Assembly: GCA_004026145.2 (NCBI GenBank) | Contig: CP034995.1 | Span: forward strand, 8,257,887 to 8,321,886 | Source: Takifugu bimaculatus | Lineage: Eukaryota > Chordata > Actinopteri > Tetraodontiformes > Tetraodontidae | DNA length: 64,000 bases | Direction: 5' to 3' | In this document: positions 37,201 to 51,432 of the stretch, in pieces | Numbering within the stretch: position 1 is the stretch's first letter | Layout: each line of letters opens with the position of its first letter | The notes under the pieces: model-generated | Databases searched by the model: none | What the model saw: only the letters and a program-made list of their open reading frames with translations | What the model was told of the DNA's origin: nothing | Program-made: the position numbers and the translations under genes

Positions 37201-39822
37201 CTGTGCCTCATCACTGTGTCTCCAACACTGATGCCTATTTGACCTTTGAACCCTCAGAACTTCTACTGTTCTACTACTGAGAGAGTCTGTTCGTCGGCCG
37301 TTTCATGCTGGCAACAGAGCTGACAGTTATTAGTGTTAACAGTTATCTGCATGAAATTCACCCTGACAGAGGTGAAGGAAGGGAAGAGATGGACGTCTCA
37401 AGGTGTCAAAGAACTTATGTGTGAACTGGAGGATTCAAGTAACAAGTAACTGTAACTCTGGCTTCATCCAAGATATCATAAAAGTAGTATTAGAACATAT
37501 TTGCACCAGTCAATTAAACATCTAGCTTGTGTGTTCAGCACACGTGCACGTGTAGGAGCAGCAAAAATCAGCCAATGTGCTCTCAATCTCTCCACTACTC
37601 CCACACCCAACCAAGAAGACCCAAACATTGGTCATTATGTCCCTTCTAATCAAAATTGGGGCCTTTATCTTCCTAAACTAACCTGTTATGGGCTGCACTT
37701 CCATTAACTGTTGCTTTATGTACCAACATGTTCACATCATTAAATTAAGTTTACAATAATCATATCTGCTAAAGTCACTGCTGTTTCAATTTAATGGATG
37801 ATGCGCATAGACAACGCACACGTTTGTGGATATACTCAGAGTCCTGGTCCACACTAAAGCCACCCTGATGTAATGATTCTTCTATTATTTGCCTCGGGTG
37901 TGATAGTATTTAGTATTCCTTGAAAGTTTTTCCTTCTGAGTCTTTCAGTTGTCTCAAACACTCAGTGCAAGGCCTTATTGCCCACCCAGAGAGGTTATGG
38001 GGATTCTCGACTGCCCTCTCTCCCTAAGTGGGTGGTCCTCTGGGGTATGGCTGAAGGCACAGGTGGAGCATTGTAGGGGTGCTCACAAAAATAATCCCCC
38101 CGTCCTTGCTCCTCACTAACAACCCCTCTCCCCACGCTTTTTTTTTCTTTTGCCACGCCTGCTCAACGGAAAGGTGGACTAAATTTTGCAGAACCCTCCA
38201 TCAGAGCGTTAAGGCTCTAAACACCCAAGGTGAAACATTGACACGTGCGAGCCAAGAAAGGGGGAAAAAAGTGATAAATAAAGGACGGACAAATAACGCT
38301 GCTGATTTCAGACTACAGCGAAAGGTTTTTGGATAGGAGGGAAGCTGGAGCAGATAATCACAAAGGTTGTTATTTGAAAAAAAAAAGATAAATTCTCTCC
38401 CGAACTAAAAATATTCCCATGCTCTGGGTTTGTAAATAATTATAGTTCCACCGAATGTGTTTTATAAAGTTTACATGGTAGGTTCAGTGCACTCTATCTG
38501 TTGTTTGGAACCCTGCAAACCACCAGCAAGATGTTGACATATGGAAGTTCTGGTGTAGTTCACAAGCCATGGATTACTTTGGACCATAATAAACAGCAAT
38601 ATAAAGAGGGATCTGTGCAGACAGGGTGCCCCGAGAGGTCTGAATGGCCTCGGACCGCCTTGTCTTGAGATCACAGTCTGTCCCTGGCTTCTCAAAAACA
38701 CTTTCGAGAGGCAGGGGTGCTGTCTGGTTCCAGGGTGTGCTGGATGGTGAGGTGTTGCCAAACATCTGCCTATGCAGGTTGAATATTACAAGATTGATGA
38801 ATCATCGAGGCACGATGAAGATAGACAAAGTACATGTGTCTGCACAATCCTACGAGTTCGGATAGGCTAAAGCATAACAGTCACATAAGACAGCCGCCTC
38901 ACTCATTTAGCACATTAGCTCATAGAGAGACGTTTGTTCGGGAACAGCAGGTGGCCCTTTTGGGGAAAATGCAGGGCGTCTTTGCACAAAGACCTGGCTG
39001 TACGTTCAGAACACCTGGGCTTTGGTGAAGAGACGTCACCATTCCAGGTCAATGGACCACCTGTACTACACCGTTTCCACCTGTGCGCTAATGCAGACAA
39101 GAGCCTGCCAGCAGTAACGTATGCCCATATTGAGGCAAATCTGTGATTTTCGGGAAATTTCCCCAAACCGAGAATTCTTCAGCCAACTAAGGATTTTCAA
39201 AGGCTATCAGAGAGCCGCTTAGGTTTTCCACAACTCAGCTTAGATCTTTGCAGGGGCCAGATGGTAACACTGGCCACTGGGGATAACAAGGACCCTGGAG
39301 AGACGGTTTTACAATGTGCAATTACACGAGAGATAAACCAAACACTCAACAACGCAAGGCATTCCCTGATCCCTGGCTTCCCGATAAGGAGCAAGATGCA
39401 TTTTTTGACCAATTAACCAACTTCAAAATTGCAATTCCAGCATTAATGAACTTTCTTACTGGAGCCTGAATGGGAGATGTTTGTCTCGTCCTGAAGACGG
39501 TAGATATACTGTAAAACATGTGGGGATCAAACTACGGGATCATCAGCGCCGGCTCAAAAATCTCCACAATGCGGTCGAGCAGCCTGATTTGTTTTGGGAT
39601 TGGTCAAACGCCAGTTGGTGCTGAAGGGGATAGAGTGTCCAGTGACAGGGCTTCACATATCGCTAATCTCAAAGTTCAGCCTGCTTTGTTCCACGTTAAC
39701 ATTTCGGAGAGAGATCAGGCGCCTGGCCTTTTCTGCTTTACCCCAGGGAACAAGAATCCCCCCACAAACTGACACTGATACAATCTCCAGGTAATGGCTG
39801 CCTGCGAGCCAGAGGATGTCTG

Positions 39823-39824
<2 letters not shown>
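31220..39824. other. Gene-free intergenic interval
   Basis: No gene seen. Contains the GLI-type 9-mer at 38029 and unremarkable mixed-composition DNA. 33830–34800 and 38340–38470 are AT-rich. Confidence 0.5.
38029..38037 (+). promoter_or_regulatory. GLI-type motif TGGGTGGTC, 10 kb upstream of hhip
   Basis: Exact 9-mer in the gene-free interval upstream of hhip. Sequence match only. Confidence 0.3.
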
Positions 39825-39893
<69 letters not shown>

Positions 39894-39901
39894 TGTGTGT
39901 T
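39825..39901. repeat. (TG)n microsatellite
   Basis: About 77 bp of TG with one AT interruption, in the intergenic interval. Confidence 0.98.
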
Positions 39902-40491
39902 GGTTGAGGTACCCAGCACCACTGGTGTGGTCACGGGGCCAAAGTTCACCCAGAAATGTGTGGCCCAGGGTCGAGAGGTGTTATGGCCTCCGTTAACGGT
40001 GTGGCTAGAGTTTCAACCTCCGCCCTCACCCCCTCCTCCTTCCCCAAGCTGCTCTGCCACTTACATTTCTCAGCGTGACATGCGCGATGACCCCCACCTT
40101 TTAGTCAGGTGACAGAGGGCTCGATGGAGGTGAAGAAAAGAGTGGATACCAGAGGTTAAAAACAAGGGGGGAAATGGAGAAGTTCAATTCTTACCAAAGA
40201 TGTAGAGGTGGCTTAAAACTGAATTCAGGTTTGACTCATTTGTCTGTTTGTTACCAACACAACCATGAAAATTGTGGACAGAGTTGGAAGCGATTTTGCC
40301 AACATACTCTGTCAATAATGGGAATGAGTGTTCCACGTAGGGGTGGGCATTGGTCAGGACCACTCTATACATGAGCTAGGTCTACAGTTAGGACATAAGA
40401 GCATTAAAAATGTATCATCAAGTAACAGAATTCTTAAAGCAGTTTTAATTTTCCACGTATTAATGTATTTTTACATGTATTTTTGTATTTT

Positions 40492-40585
40492 GGTTGCAGC
40501 AGTTAGTACTGGACGCCTCACATCGAGGAGGTTCCAGGTTCAAATCCCCTCAGGCCAGTGGCTTTTCTGCACTGAGTTTCCATAA
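40492..40585 (+). mobile_element. Decayed tRNA-derived SINE-like fragment
   Basis: GCAGCAGTTAGTACTGGACG, CCTCACATCGAGGAGGTTCC and AGGTTCAAATCCCCTCAGG resemble a widespread fish repeat (…TGGTTAGCACTGTTGCCTCACAG… in short pieces), and GGTTCAAATCC is a polymerase III B-box. Divergent and short. Confidence 0.5.
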
Positions 40586-41107
40586 ATTTTCAGTCTTTAT
40601 GTTATGTTCGGGTGCACAACAATCCCGTAAAAGTAAAAAGTCTGCTTGCAGCTGGTAATGTTTGCAATAGACAACACACTATTTTGTCTCAGGGTCTCAG
40701 CACTGATTTCTCCATTTCAGAAAAGATATTTCAACAGTTCTTGATTCCAAGATGGCATTTCTATTTAAAAACTAGAGGGAATTGATCAAACCTTTTGTTA
40801 GTTCTATAATTTGTGCATCACTCACACATACGCGCCCTCGCTCAGTTGTACTCTCTCAGTGGCCCCTGTGAACATGTTCCCCAGACGGTATGTGATCCTC
40901 AGACAGGACAGCGTTTCCTCCTCTCGTAGTCCGGTCTTGTCTGAAGGATCAGTCTGGCGAGTTCATCCAGACAGGAACAGAGAGGGAGAGAACATCTTTT
41001 ACGACGCTCCAGAGTCCAGGGAGAAATATTTTGTGCTGTTCAGTTGCGTCTGAACCGATGTTGACAGCAACATGTTGACAGCTTATCTCGGAATTTCAGG
41101 CTTTTAC

Positions 41108-41332
41108 GTGTGTTCTTGTACATGTAACACGGGCAGTGGCAAAATACTCACAAAGCGAGGACATTTTGTCTGGACTTTATAAGTTCAAAACTGCTGTTTG
41201 AGGGTGATTTTGTGGTTTTAGAGTAAAAGTTAGAACAAGTTTCAGGTTAAGGGTTAGTGTCAGGCATAGTTGTTAGGGTTAGGATACAAGCCTGGTCCTT
41301 ACAAAGATAGAAGTACTAATATGTGTGTTTTA
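41108..41332. mobile_element. Short interspersed teleost repeat copy
   Basis: Runs from CTTGTACATGTAACACGGGC through GAGGACATTTTGTCTGGACT and a GGTTAAGGGTTAG stretch to GGTCCTTACAAAGATAGAAG. I recognise this as a common noncoding fish repeat, probably a non-autonomous element; class uncertain. A related end lies at 62776–62812. Confidence 0.5.
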
Positions 41333-44300
41333 ACTTAATTTGTCCCAGTCCCTGTGGTTTTGTACAGGTTATGATATCTCTGACATGACTTCATGCACAC
41401 TCTTCCCTTGTTTGTGTGCCTTCAGTTTTTGCCTCCTTGTCTCCTTCTGCCCCACTTCCTCTGTCTCTGTCTTACTGCTGGTGTTTTTCTGAAAAATAAC
41501 AAGGTCTGGGGCCGTGCGTGTGCATGTGTTTTTTGCGCTGGCCTCACAGACTGGATGGGCTGGCTGCACTGGGCTGGCTTCTTGTGTGGTCCCCTGGCAA
41601 ACTTTATGATTTATTCAGCTAAAGGCAGAGGAGCACGACCCCCAGTGACCACAGAGAGAGAGCCGCACGTGGGTTTAATGATTTCACCACAAAAATGTCT
41701 GCTATGGCCGGGCCTGTGTGGAGCGCAGAGCCCCCCCGCCCGGGTGCCTGAATGCTGGAGAGAGAGGGGGGGGGGCATTTGAAAAGAAGAGCTCGGCTGA
41801 CTGGTCTGAGTCAATGCAAACGCTTACCATTACACATTTACATTTACGTGGGGGGTGGGGGGGTGGGGGGTGTTGAGGAAGGAGAGGACAGACAGAAAGT
41901 GACATTTATATGTCATGTACAAACTTTTTTACACCCCCGTCGTTCTGCATATGTGTAATTATGCTTCCACTATTTTTCTTTCTCCATCACACCCCCCCCC
42001 ACCCCTCCCCTACCCAACCCCTGGGTCTCGTAGCCAGCGGGGGAGTTCAGAGGCATCGCTGAAACATGGATGCCGAGGATGATGTAACCGAGCTTTCACG
42101 AGGGGCAGAAATAATGGGGCGGGGCTGGTGGATGGTAGTGGTGGGGGGGTATATTTGGCACATTTTTCTCTGCAGGTCCGCTGGCTCGAGAGAGTGACTG
42201 CTGAGCACTTGGATCTGGATGCTTTGTGTCGTGCTGTTGTCTGTTTGGCTACAACTCCCCAGAAGATGATGTCATCCGGAGGGATTTGTGAAGATTCCTG
42301 AAAACGAGACAAAAATCGCAGGGGTTAGCCTCATTACGCTGTTGGGGGGGGACAGGTCACCCGTCCACTAAAGGTGGATTCTCTCACAGATCACAACCGT
42401 TTAAAATTGACTGAAATAACAGAAGGTGAGTCGAGAGAAAAACAGCAGAGTAGAGGATGTTTGGATCTTTAAACAGTGTAAATGTCAAGTGATTCACAAC
42501 TGAGTTCGTAAATCACAAAAAAATTACTGCACATCCAATTGATGCTGAAGGTGGAAAAAAACAAATTGCACAAGAGGAAAAAAGCAGATTAAAGGTCCCA
42601 CAGAACCATATTCACACAATCACATTGTTTTTTTGAGGTTTTTCTACAGTATCATCAACCACCACATGGACAAAAAAGAGCTTTGATCTCCATTTCAGTG
42701 CTTTGAGGACTTTTCTTTTATTACAAGAGAATAAAAGAGAGCCGCCTGCCTCAAGTCTGGACCTTCGGTTTTATAAAGAACCTATAAATCTGACCAATTA
42801 TGACTTTAAAAGTGTTAGCCGGGGCCGACTAGCAGCAGAATTGGGTTTCATTTCAGAGTCACGTTTCAGGCTTTTAAGTCCAACATTAACTTTGCCACAT
42901 GTCATTTAACCCTGGGCACGGAGCGTCCACTTGCTCTACCAAGTCTTGGTTGTTGGATTGGTTTGAAAGCAGAGTTGAAGGCACATTTGGAAAAAAGTAA
43001 GGTCATGAAATAAGCTTGTTTGAGCGCTTCAAAGGTGGGTTGTTTTGCCCATGTCTCAACACCCATTGATCCATCGCTCCAAACAAGTGGACAAACCGGG
43101 TCCTCAGAAGTGGTTTGGGGTCACTTCTGACAACAGTGTTTTAGCAGAGAGAGAATACATATGCACCTCGGGCCCCATATGACGCACGCAGTAATGGGTT
43201 TACATATCGTCCACTGTCGGTCCCAAACAGATGACAAAAACCAACTCACATACCAAAGAAGTAGCATGGGGGGGGGCAATTTATGGCTCACTATCGAACA
43301 CAAGATCCCTTTAGCACGTCGACCGTTGGGATTGATCCGCTGCAAACGCAGACACAGATTCTCCATGGAAGGTTTCCCACACTCTCCCGCTTACCTCAGG
43401 TGTTTCCTGTCTAAATTCTCTTCTGAAACCTACATAAGAGCACTTTAATCTATCAATTACCTGTCTCAAAATCAGCCCCGATCAGCCATTAATGCATTTT
43501 CTCATTGATGAAAATATTAACCAGTTGTGCAGTTATTGAAAGAGCTGAAAGCCACAGCTTCCATGCGCTGTGGGCCCGAGCCCTCACCAGCCAGTATCAG
43601 TGTCATTGTGGCGGCTTTAGGACTGTTTATGCCTCTCAGGCATCTCTGCATGTGTGTCAGAGGGCGAAGCCGTATCAAACCAGTCATCATTACAAGCTCA
43701 TTCCACAACCCCAGGAGGGATTACACAACTGTCGGAGCGTAGTGGGTGTGGTAAAATGCTCCTCGGACACCCCCGCGGGCTCCAGGCTCACAGTGAGTAA
43801 TGAGTCCGCCCGGCAGAGCCTCAGCACACACCCAGGGCCCGAGGAAATGTATGCGCTCGCCATGTCTGGTATGACAACTCCCGCCACCCCCTCCCCTTCG
43901 ACTAGCCAGGAACTGAAACTCATATCTGTCGTTGATCCCCAACATTCCCTCCCACAAAACATATTATGATGGTTTTTCTGTGTGAGCTTTAATGGCTTAT
44001 TTCCAGATTTCCAGTGGCATTTCATAGGTCTTCGAATAAATGCACTATTGTAAATGTGGACACATGGGTAGTCTGTCTGGATGTCTCTACTTCCTGTCAG
44101 CCTTTTTTCTATTAGACACGTCCACACGCACACACATTCGAGACATAAATCAGCACAATTCCAACTGGAAAGATAACATTGATGCAAAGCACCCAGATGA
44201 GGAAGGAGCTGGTGTGTTTCGCAGCTGCTGCAGTGATATGGGAAAGACGCTGTTTGCTTAGAAAATGAAGGTGAATTAATTGTTGTAATTAATGTTCGCG

Positions 44301-45549
44301 GCCACGCTGAGCCCATTAGTGTCAACTGGGGATCTCTGCAGAGCAGCCCTCCATTAGTGTGTGTTGCTGAGGTGCACAGTGTATTACCACTGTTCTGCTC
44401 TCTGTAGTCCTGACTGGAAAAAGTGAGGAGCCGGCGAGAAAGCACAGCAGAGTCAGAGCTCTTCTTCATCTCCACTTTTTCTCCACCTCGCCTCCTGCCG
44501 CTTGGCTCCCTGGAAGGATTTGGTAATATCCCAGGCTTCCAAGTTGTGACGTGTGTCCTCGCTCTTATTCCCGATGCCGCTCTGCCCCTCCTTTAAGCGG
44601 CGTTTGGTGCTGTTTTTTTTTTTTTTTTTCATGGTGTCACCGCCGTGCCCGCTGCGGTTCCAGCCGTGACGGCGGTGAACCATTACCCGCTAATTACCGC
44701 ACTTGGGATGAATCACGGAGGGCGAAGGAGAGCAGTCTGCTGCTATTTTTGGCCCCTTAGGAGATTTTCTCTGTGCGCCTACCCCTCGTCTTCCCTCTGA
44801 TCTCTGGACCTCCTCAGCAGATGAAACAGGCAATTTTGAGGACGGCCCGGCCTTCTGGACCCGCTCCTCTCTTTGCTGGCCAGGTGTGAACAGCTGCTGC
44901 CTGTTTTGGTTCGTGACATCCACACAGCATCCATACAGGTGCCATTTGGCCTTTGAAGGCCCCTCGTCAGCAGGGGTCCTGTGAATTATGACAAATGTCA
45001 CTATACTTCTGTTCCATGTCCAATGAATTAATGAGAAACTTCAGACAGCCGATACCATCATATCCTTGTCATTTACATATGGTAATAACTCTGTAGTAAC
45101 ATTACAAAACACCATTTATATCAGTCCCAGTCCTCAAGGGCCTTAAGACAGCCATGGTTTTGGTCCTGCCAGGCAGAAAACGCTCTCACCAAGGAACGGG
45201 GGATCCCAGATGAAAGCTTTCTCTTCCTGGTAGGACAGAAATCACAGCTAAGTTTAAAACTAGATTTTTGAATGTTTAGTGATTTATTTCATAATATGTA
45301 CTGAGATGATTTAACATTTATTTGATGCAGTTGCTCAATTTGTACATTTTTGGTAATAGACTGCCCCCCCCACCAAAAGAGGAGCACCAAACAAAGTTAG
45401 CTGACCGATGTGATTTTGAGCTTCAACCATACGCTGCTCCATTATTCACCAAATTCATCTGCTGTTATGAAAATATCCACACTCCTTCCAGGAGCTGCTC
45501 GGTGGGAATTCTCCAGTTCTTGGAAGGAGAATACAAAAACATCCTTTGC

Positions 45550-45601
45550 GAGCGAGAGAGAGCGCGAGCGAGAGAGAGAGAGACAGAGAGAGAGAGAGAC
45601 A
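45550..45601. repeat. Polypurine (GA)n tract
   Basis: GAGAGAGAGCGCGAGCGAGAGAG-type purine run with GC and AC interruptions. Mirror-symmetric purine tracts of this kind can form triplex (H-DNA). Confidence 0.93.
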
Positions 45602-46184
45602 GATTGCCCCCCTCTCTGTAAATGATGGAAATAAGAACATTCGTCTCATTCTCACAGCGACGCATTGGAAAAAATCTGCGCCCACGCTGTTTTTAGGTCA
45701 CCGCAGCATGAGCCAAATTAGACTTTATGTGTCACTTTAAAATGACAAGTTAACAGCCATAATTTCACCCCTGACAGCATTAAAATAATCACTCATTTGC
45801 TCTGGCATCGGCAGTGTAGGTAGCAAAACAGCTGGCCGGTCATGTGCTCCCAGCCAGAACAATCTATCATTACCAGTGTAATAGGGGGAACTTTTTTTTT
45901 TCATCCTACAACTGGGAACAAAATTAGTGCTTCCACACAAAAGTGATCATCTTGCCAAAAGAGAGACCGCCAGAAATCCACTACTCTTTTCTCAGAGTTT
46001 GCAGGACTCATCGTTGGCTGAGTTAGCGCCGACCTCGACAAACACTGATTCTGCTGAGGTCAAAAGTCTCGCTATATTTTTAGCGTTCTAATAAGCATGT
46101 CAGGATGTTCCTCTTCGGTATGTTGGAGGCTACCTCCGTGGCTTTTTGAGCACAAAATACTCTCACGACCAAGCAAGGAAACAT

Positions 46185-46198
46185 CCAGTAGGTGGTGC
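46185..46198 (+). promoter_or_regulatory. CTCF-like motif
   Basis: CCAGTAGGTGGTGC matches the CTCF consensus with one mismatch (T for C at the end of GGC). Intergenic. Confidence 0.22.
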
Positions 46199-47846
46199 TC
46201 CAAGCCACATTCAATTAAGCATTGTGTTGTGGCCAACATATTTACAATATAGGGTAGTAGCAACGCACAACAACACACAATGACACAAAGAGGGTTCCCT
46301 CTGGAGCCGGTGTAAAATATTATTTACAAAACATCCACAATCCAAATGGAGGCTATGCTTCATTCTACCAGTAGGGGTCCCAGTGGGTCACACATGACCT
46401 CCTGATGGTTGGTGGATGGTTAGGTGGTTTTGACCTTGAAGGTCACATCTTATCCAGGGATATAATATTTTAGTTTTTCGCTTTAGAGTTAACTTCTGTG
46501 TGAGAAGCTAGTCTTTGTTGTGTGGTCCCTTTTTTTTCACCGTGTGGTCCAGGGAATTGCGAACGCCCTGTACAGTTCTCCATTCTTCCCAGTCTACAGA
46601 ACACTGGGGCCTCCCACGGCAACGAAGACTCGTTTGAAGATGGGGTTTGTGGCTAGTTTCCACCCACAACGGCAAGCTGTGTCTGATTAGACCTGGAATC
46701 TAATTTGAGAAGGGGGCTAAAGACGGGTCCAGAGCATGCGGGGGTCTGTGGGGGTGCAGCCATCCTATCCCTGCGGGCCCACAGCTCAAGGGCTCGTGTG
46801 CTTGACTCTCTTCAAAAATAAATCTTATGTATCGGACGGGGACACGCAGAAGCCGAGATGAACGAGAGGCGCTTTACTCCCGACATCCTAACTCACATCC
46901 AAGGGAACGCGGCGTCTATGATGTTGGGGGGGTGAGCCCTCCAAGCTGTGGGGGTCCTCCTGGTCTCAGCAGCCGCGACGCTGGTCAACCTCTTGACCTA
47001 CGTGATGTATTTCAGTGCAGTGTGTCGGCTTCCCGAGTGTGTTCTGGCTCCAGTCTGGGTCATGCATTGTCGGGAACACTGATGAAAAATGACAGGCCAT
47101 TATTACACGCTGCCTCCCCCGCCGCCCCCACTGCCCCCACCCCCCCCCCCCCAGCTCAGACCTCAGCATCGATAAGACTGGAAACAGGTTCGATAACAGA
47201 CCGCTGTTTGATGCAGCATATCGAATTACTTTTAACACAAAACTAATTTATCATCCACTCTGTGCTCAGTTGCACTTCCTCTCCGCCTCCCTCTGTCATC
47301 CAACTCCATCAGCTCTTTAATAGTCTTGAGTTTCTCAGCGGAGGTCGCTGTCGTGGTAATGTTCTGCAGGATAGGGAACAAAGTGGCGAGCGTGTAAAAG
47401 AAGCCCTGGTTCCTGAGGGAGGAGAGCAGGCAGCTGCACGCAGTGGGTGTGAAGGTTTAGATTACCTGCTTGCTGCCCGAGCACGACCGCAGTCGTCCCC
47501 GCCGCTCAGGACCACATGCGTAGCCGCCGCCCCTGCCGGCTCGCTCCACGAAGACTCCAGAAAGGGAAAAAAAAGTAAATGAAAAAACAACAAAAACAAA
47601 TGACATTCTCACGCACGCTGGGCCGACGAGCCGACACATCTCGAGTGTGCGCTGACCCGTATCTGCTCGACGCGGCTCCCGGGGTCGATGTCAAGAGGTG
47701 CGGTGGCTGTCAGTGACGGTTGACCCTGCACCGGTTCTCTGATATCTCCTGTCACACGTCACTGCCCGGGAAGCACTTTCCTTTCTCTGCACACTTCATC
47801 ATTCTGTCTCACACAAGGCTCAAACCTCGGTTCATTGACCCGTGCA

Positions 47847-47879
47847 TGTGTGTGTGTGTGTGTGTGTGTCTGTGTGTGT
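47847..47879. repeat. (TG)n microsatellite
   Basis: About sixteen TG units with one TC interruption. Confidence 0.93.
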
Positions 47880-49510
47880 TCTCCATCTAATCTGTACCGA
47901 AGTCTGATTCTCTTCTAGTTCCCATAATCTGTACGTGCGGATAGATCCTGTTGAGACTCCCACATTCTCCTCCGTGATCAGAAACCGAAACCAATCCACA
48001 CAGAGATTTATAAAATGGTAATAAATTTATTACAAACTGATAATCCTGAGATTATCCGGAGTCGTTAAAGCTTCAGTGACACCACATTTCATAGCATCGA
48101 GCACAAGGGAGCTACTGAGCGGTCTAGTTTGCTAAACCAGAGTCTGCAAAGTTTCTCGATCTTTTTCTGTTAACTTCATTTTTAACTAATAAAAAACACA
48201 TTGTACAGCAGGGTTATAATAAATCAGCATGTTCAACAGGCGACGACCTCATTGAGGCACTGAAAACATTAGCGGTTCGGCACCGAAGTGAAATGATAGC
48301 GTTGTGTTGTTGCTACGGCTCCCAAATACTGTATTGTAGGTTTTAAAGTGAAAACTCTTCCGCTCTCACGAACGCCTTCCTAAAGGAAAATTCTGTTTTG
48401 ACATAAGGTGTAAATATTTATTAAGTTGGGATGTGCCCAATTTGGCCTAAGCTAAATCATAATATTTAACATGTTTCTACAATGACTAATGTTGGGTTTA
48501 ATGTGCAGCTATGGCCATAATTGGTTGTAATTAAGGAGTGGAGCACAACAGAGATGGTATCTATCCATATTGGTGTTCATATAGACCACATGTGCACATA
48601 TGAATTACTTTATTTCTGGCTTCCATAATTTCCACCTTTGGAATTTCTCTTAAATGCTGTAAATAGTGCTGGAGCTAATATCTGGAAGTATTTAGATGTT
48701 GTTGTTTTTGCTCTGAAGACACTTTAATCTGCAAAGAGAGCTGTGGTTGACCACGGGGGGATAAATACAGTTCCTCATCAGTACACTAATTGCCTCCACA
48801 AAGCAAATATGAGTGAAAAAAAAAGGAGTAAAGTGAAACATTGCGAGCCACCCCGGTGTAAATGCTAGCTGTCACACACGTAGCAATGTAGCATTCCCAC
48901 TGCAGCAGCTGCGTCGCCCATTTTTGGTGCTGGATCTGCGTTTTACTGCGCCGTGATTTGTGTCTCTGCTGCGATCAGTCTTCCCTTTCAAGTTCCAGAT
49001 GATTGTTTTTGGAACGCAGCTTCCTAACACGCCACGTTACATGAGGAAAGTGGCGGCAGGGCGCACTGACACACGCCCAGGAGTAAAAAACAGCTAATGT
49101 TAAAGTCGACCAGTTTAGGGAACGCGGACTCGGGCCTGACATCCACTTGCTTGGGGTCACGGCGGCGGGTCAAGATGACGGCGCGCCTCGCGAGCACCTT
49201 CCTCTTTCTGCTCTGTTGTGTAAACAACTTGAAGTGTATTAGACTGGGGCTGCTTCCTGCAGCTCTGTGTGTGGCAACGCTGCGTACGTCAACTGATGAG
49301 ACATAAAGTGAGTCTGTTTATGCAGTTATAAATACACGGACCGCGCACGGAGGCAGCCAAATAACCCAGGACTGTTTTGATTAAACTGTCAGAGCGCGGC
49401 GTGGAAAATCCTGCAGAAATTGATCATGACATGGAGTTGACAATGACATGAAAATAATTTTTGGAGAGGTTTCTTTGAGGACAGACGCCAGGGCTGAACG
49501 TCTGTTGCAA

Positions 49511-49545
49511 CACCCCTCCCCCCTCCCTCCCTCCCTCCCTCCCCC
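49511..49545. repeat. (CCCT)n tract, quadruplex-prone
   Basis: Seven or more runs of three to six C separated by single T. The complementary strand is a canonical G-quadruplex sequence and this strand an i-motif candidate. Confidence 0.9.
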
Positions 49546-50349
49546 TGCCTCCTGCAAATTGATTAATTCAAGAAGAGTTCTGCCGGACTAAAAGTGTGCT
49601 TTTTATTTTCCCCCTTCAATTGGTTGAAAGTTTATTAGATTTCCTTTTAATCCCATCTGCTTGGGAAAGATAGTTAAGAAAAAAAATAAAGCCGTCAGGC
49701 TGTGAGCAAAATCATTTGCTGTGTTTTAGACTTTAAGTTAGCAAACAAGCAAAAGTAAAGGCTGAGGTACCATTGTTAAAGCCCTGCACAACTATTATCT
49801 GCATTTATATTGATGTAAATGTACTTTGTCCCCCAAACAGCTTCTGTAGGTTCCCTGTTTTTGCTACCTGCCACCAAAAGTTACACCCAGAACCTTAAAA
49901 ACTCGCCATTCTAATGATTTAACACTGGAATTAACTCTTTAACACAAAAATAAAGCATGACCCTAAAAGAAATGCAAAGCTCCAGCTGTGGATGGCGGCC
50001 ACAGTTACATCCAGGCTTACGGCCGCTTATGGATTCAGCTTTGAACAAGAACAGTAACCATCGAATTGGTGTCTTTGATTCGGAGTCAGAGAGGCCTCAA
50101 AAACCCACTGAAGTGTCTCCCTGGAGAAACAAAGGCAAAACCCAAGAGAGAGAGGGAGAGCGCGAGCGCGGCGCCATGACCCGGAGGTCATTGGCAGTAG
50201 ATAATCTGGTATGAGAACAACTCATCTGTCAGTAATGATGGGGCCTAACGCTGGAGAAGCAAAAGAAGGGCAGCCGGAGAAGAAAGAAAGAAACCTACTG
50301 AGAACTCCCCTATGTTTTTTTTGTCATCTGTGTGCCAAATTGGGGTGAA

Positions 50350-50363
50350 GGGGGGGGGGGGGG
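50350..50363. repeat. Poly(G) run
   Basis: Fourteen consecutive G residues, followed by a GAGAGAGC purine stretch. Confidence 0.95.
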
Positions 50364-51432
50364 AACGTGAAAGAGAGAGCGCAGATGGACCACACCGGCT
50401 GACTGGTTGGACTAATGTGGACGTTTTCTCTCCGGGGTCAGATATTTACTCCTAATTAGCCGGAGGAATGCGACGCATGAGAGCGGAACAGATACGTTAC
50501 CATTTTGGCCGGAATTTCCTCCCTCTCCGCGGCATGTGCTGCTTTAACCTGATTAGGTATGGCACTTATCAGGGAGATGAAAGCACTCCGGGGATCGGTG
50601 ACGTATTGCCGGACACCCGTGCGCCGCTCTGCCCCCCCCCTCCTTCCACAGAAACCTCCCCTCTGCTTGTTACTGGCTGCGATTTGTCACCACACCAGGA
50701 AAAGCGGGATAGAGTTTTACAGTAAATGTTCTGCTCTCGCTGTTGGAGCAAGGTCACGGGCAACTTTTATAGCCGCTCCATAAAATTATTTTTATTAGCA
50801 GGAACCTAAATTCAGATAAACAAGTTTTATGGGGATAGAGAGGCGCACGCTGTTGACAGGAAGTGAGACAATTCCAGTTGTATTTGCATGCAGGTGTTGG
50901 ACTACAAACCTGGTAGAAATAAGTCGCAGCAGATTCTGCGGTTGAGACAGAGACAGGCAGGGTTGACGGGGGTGCGGAAGGGTTTCAATTAAGGAGGATG
51001 CTAGTTAGCGTGATACACCTGTAACAATATGTCTGCTACGCTAACCCTTTAGCCAGGATGGGTTTGTCTTGTGTCTGTGGTCATCAGTGTTGATTGAAGG
51101 GGTTTGTGAGGAGGATTCAAGTTTAAATCGAAGGCCAAACGAGCAAACAGGAGTTTTGATGAAAGGAGAGGCGCAGGTGCTGGAGCGGAGGAGAAAATAA
51201 CCTCTGCATCCCCGAGAATCAACGAGAGTTTTTCATTTTTCGGACATTTTCCTTGTGCAGCAGAGATGTGCATGTAGCCACGGTGTGTTTCAGGCCATCC
51301 CTGCTCCTATATAAGCTGTGTTGCTTCCTGGTCTCAGTTGGGCTGCAGGGAGCTCACCTGTGCACGTTAGTATTCTGACACACCTGAGCAGCAGGGGATT
51401 GAAACCCCCACCTCTAGAAAACCCTCGTCTGG

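Noticed and set aside
41229..41285. TTAGGGTTAGG, possible interstitial telomere repeat
   Set aside because: Only about two units and part of a dispersed repeat element.
43690..44475. 261-codon open frame on the minus strand
   Set aside because: Longest frame in the window, but no domain, no repeat-protein pattern and no splice or codon signal; low-complexity tracts are absent, so it looks like a chance opening in mixed-composition intergenic DNA.
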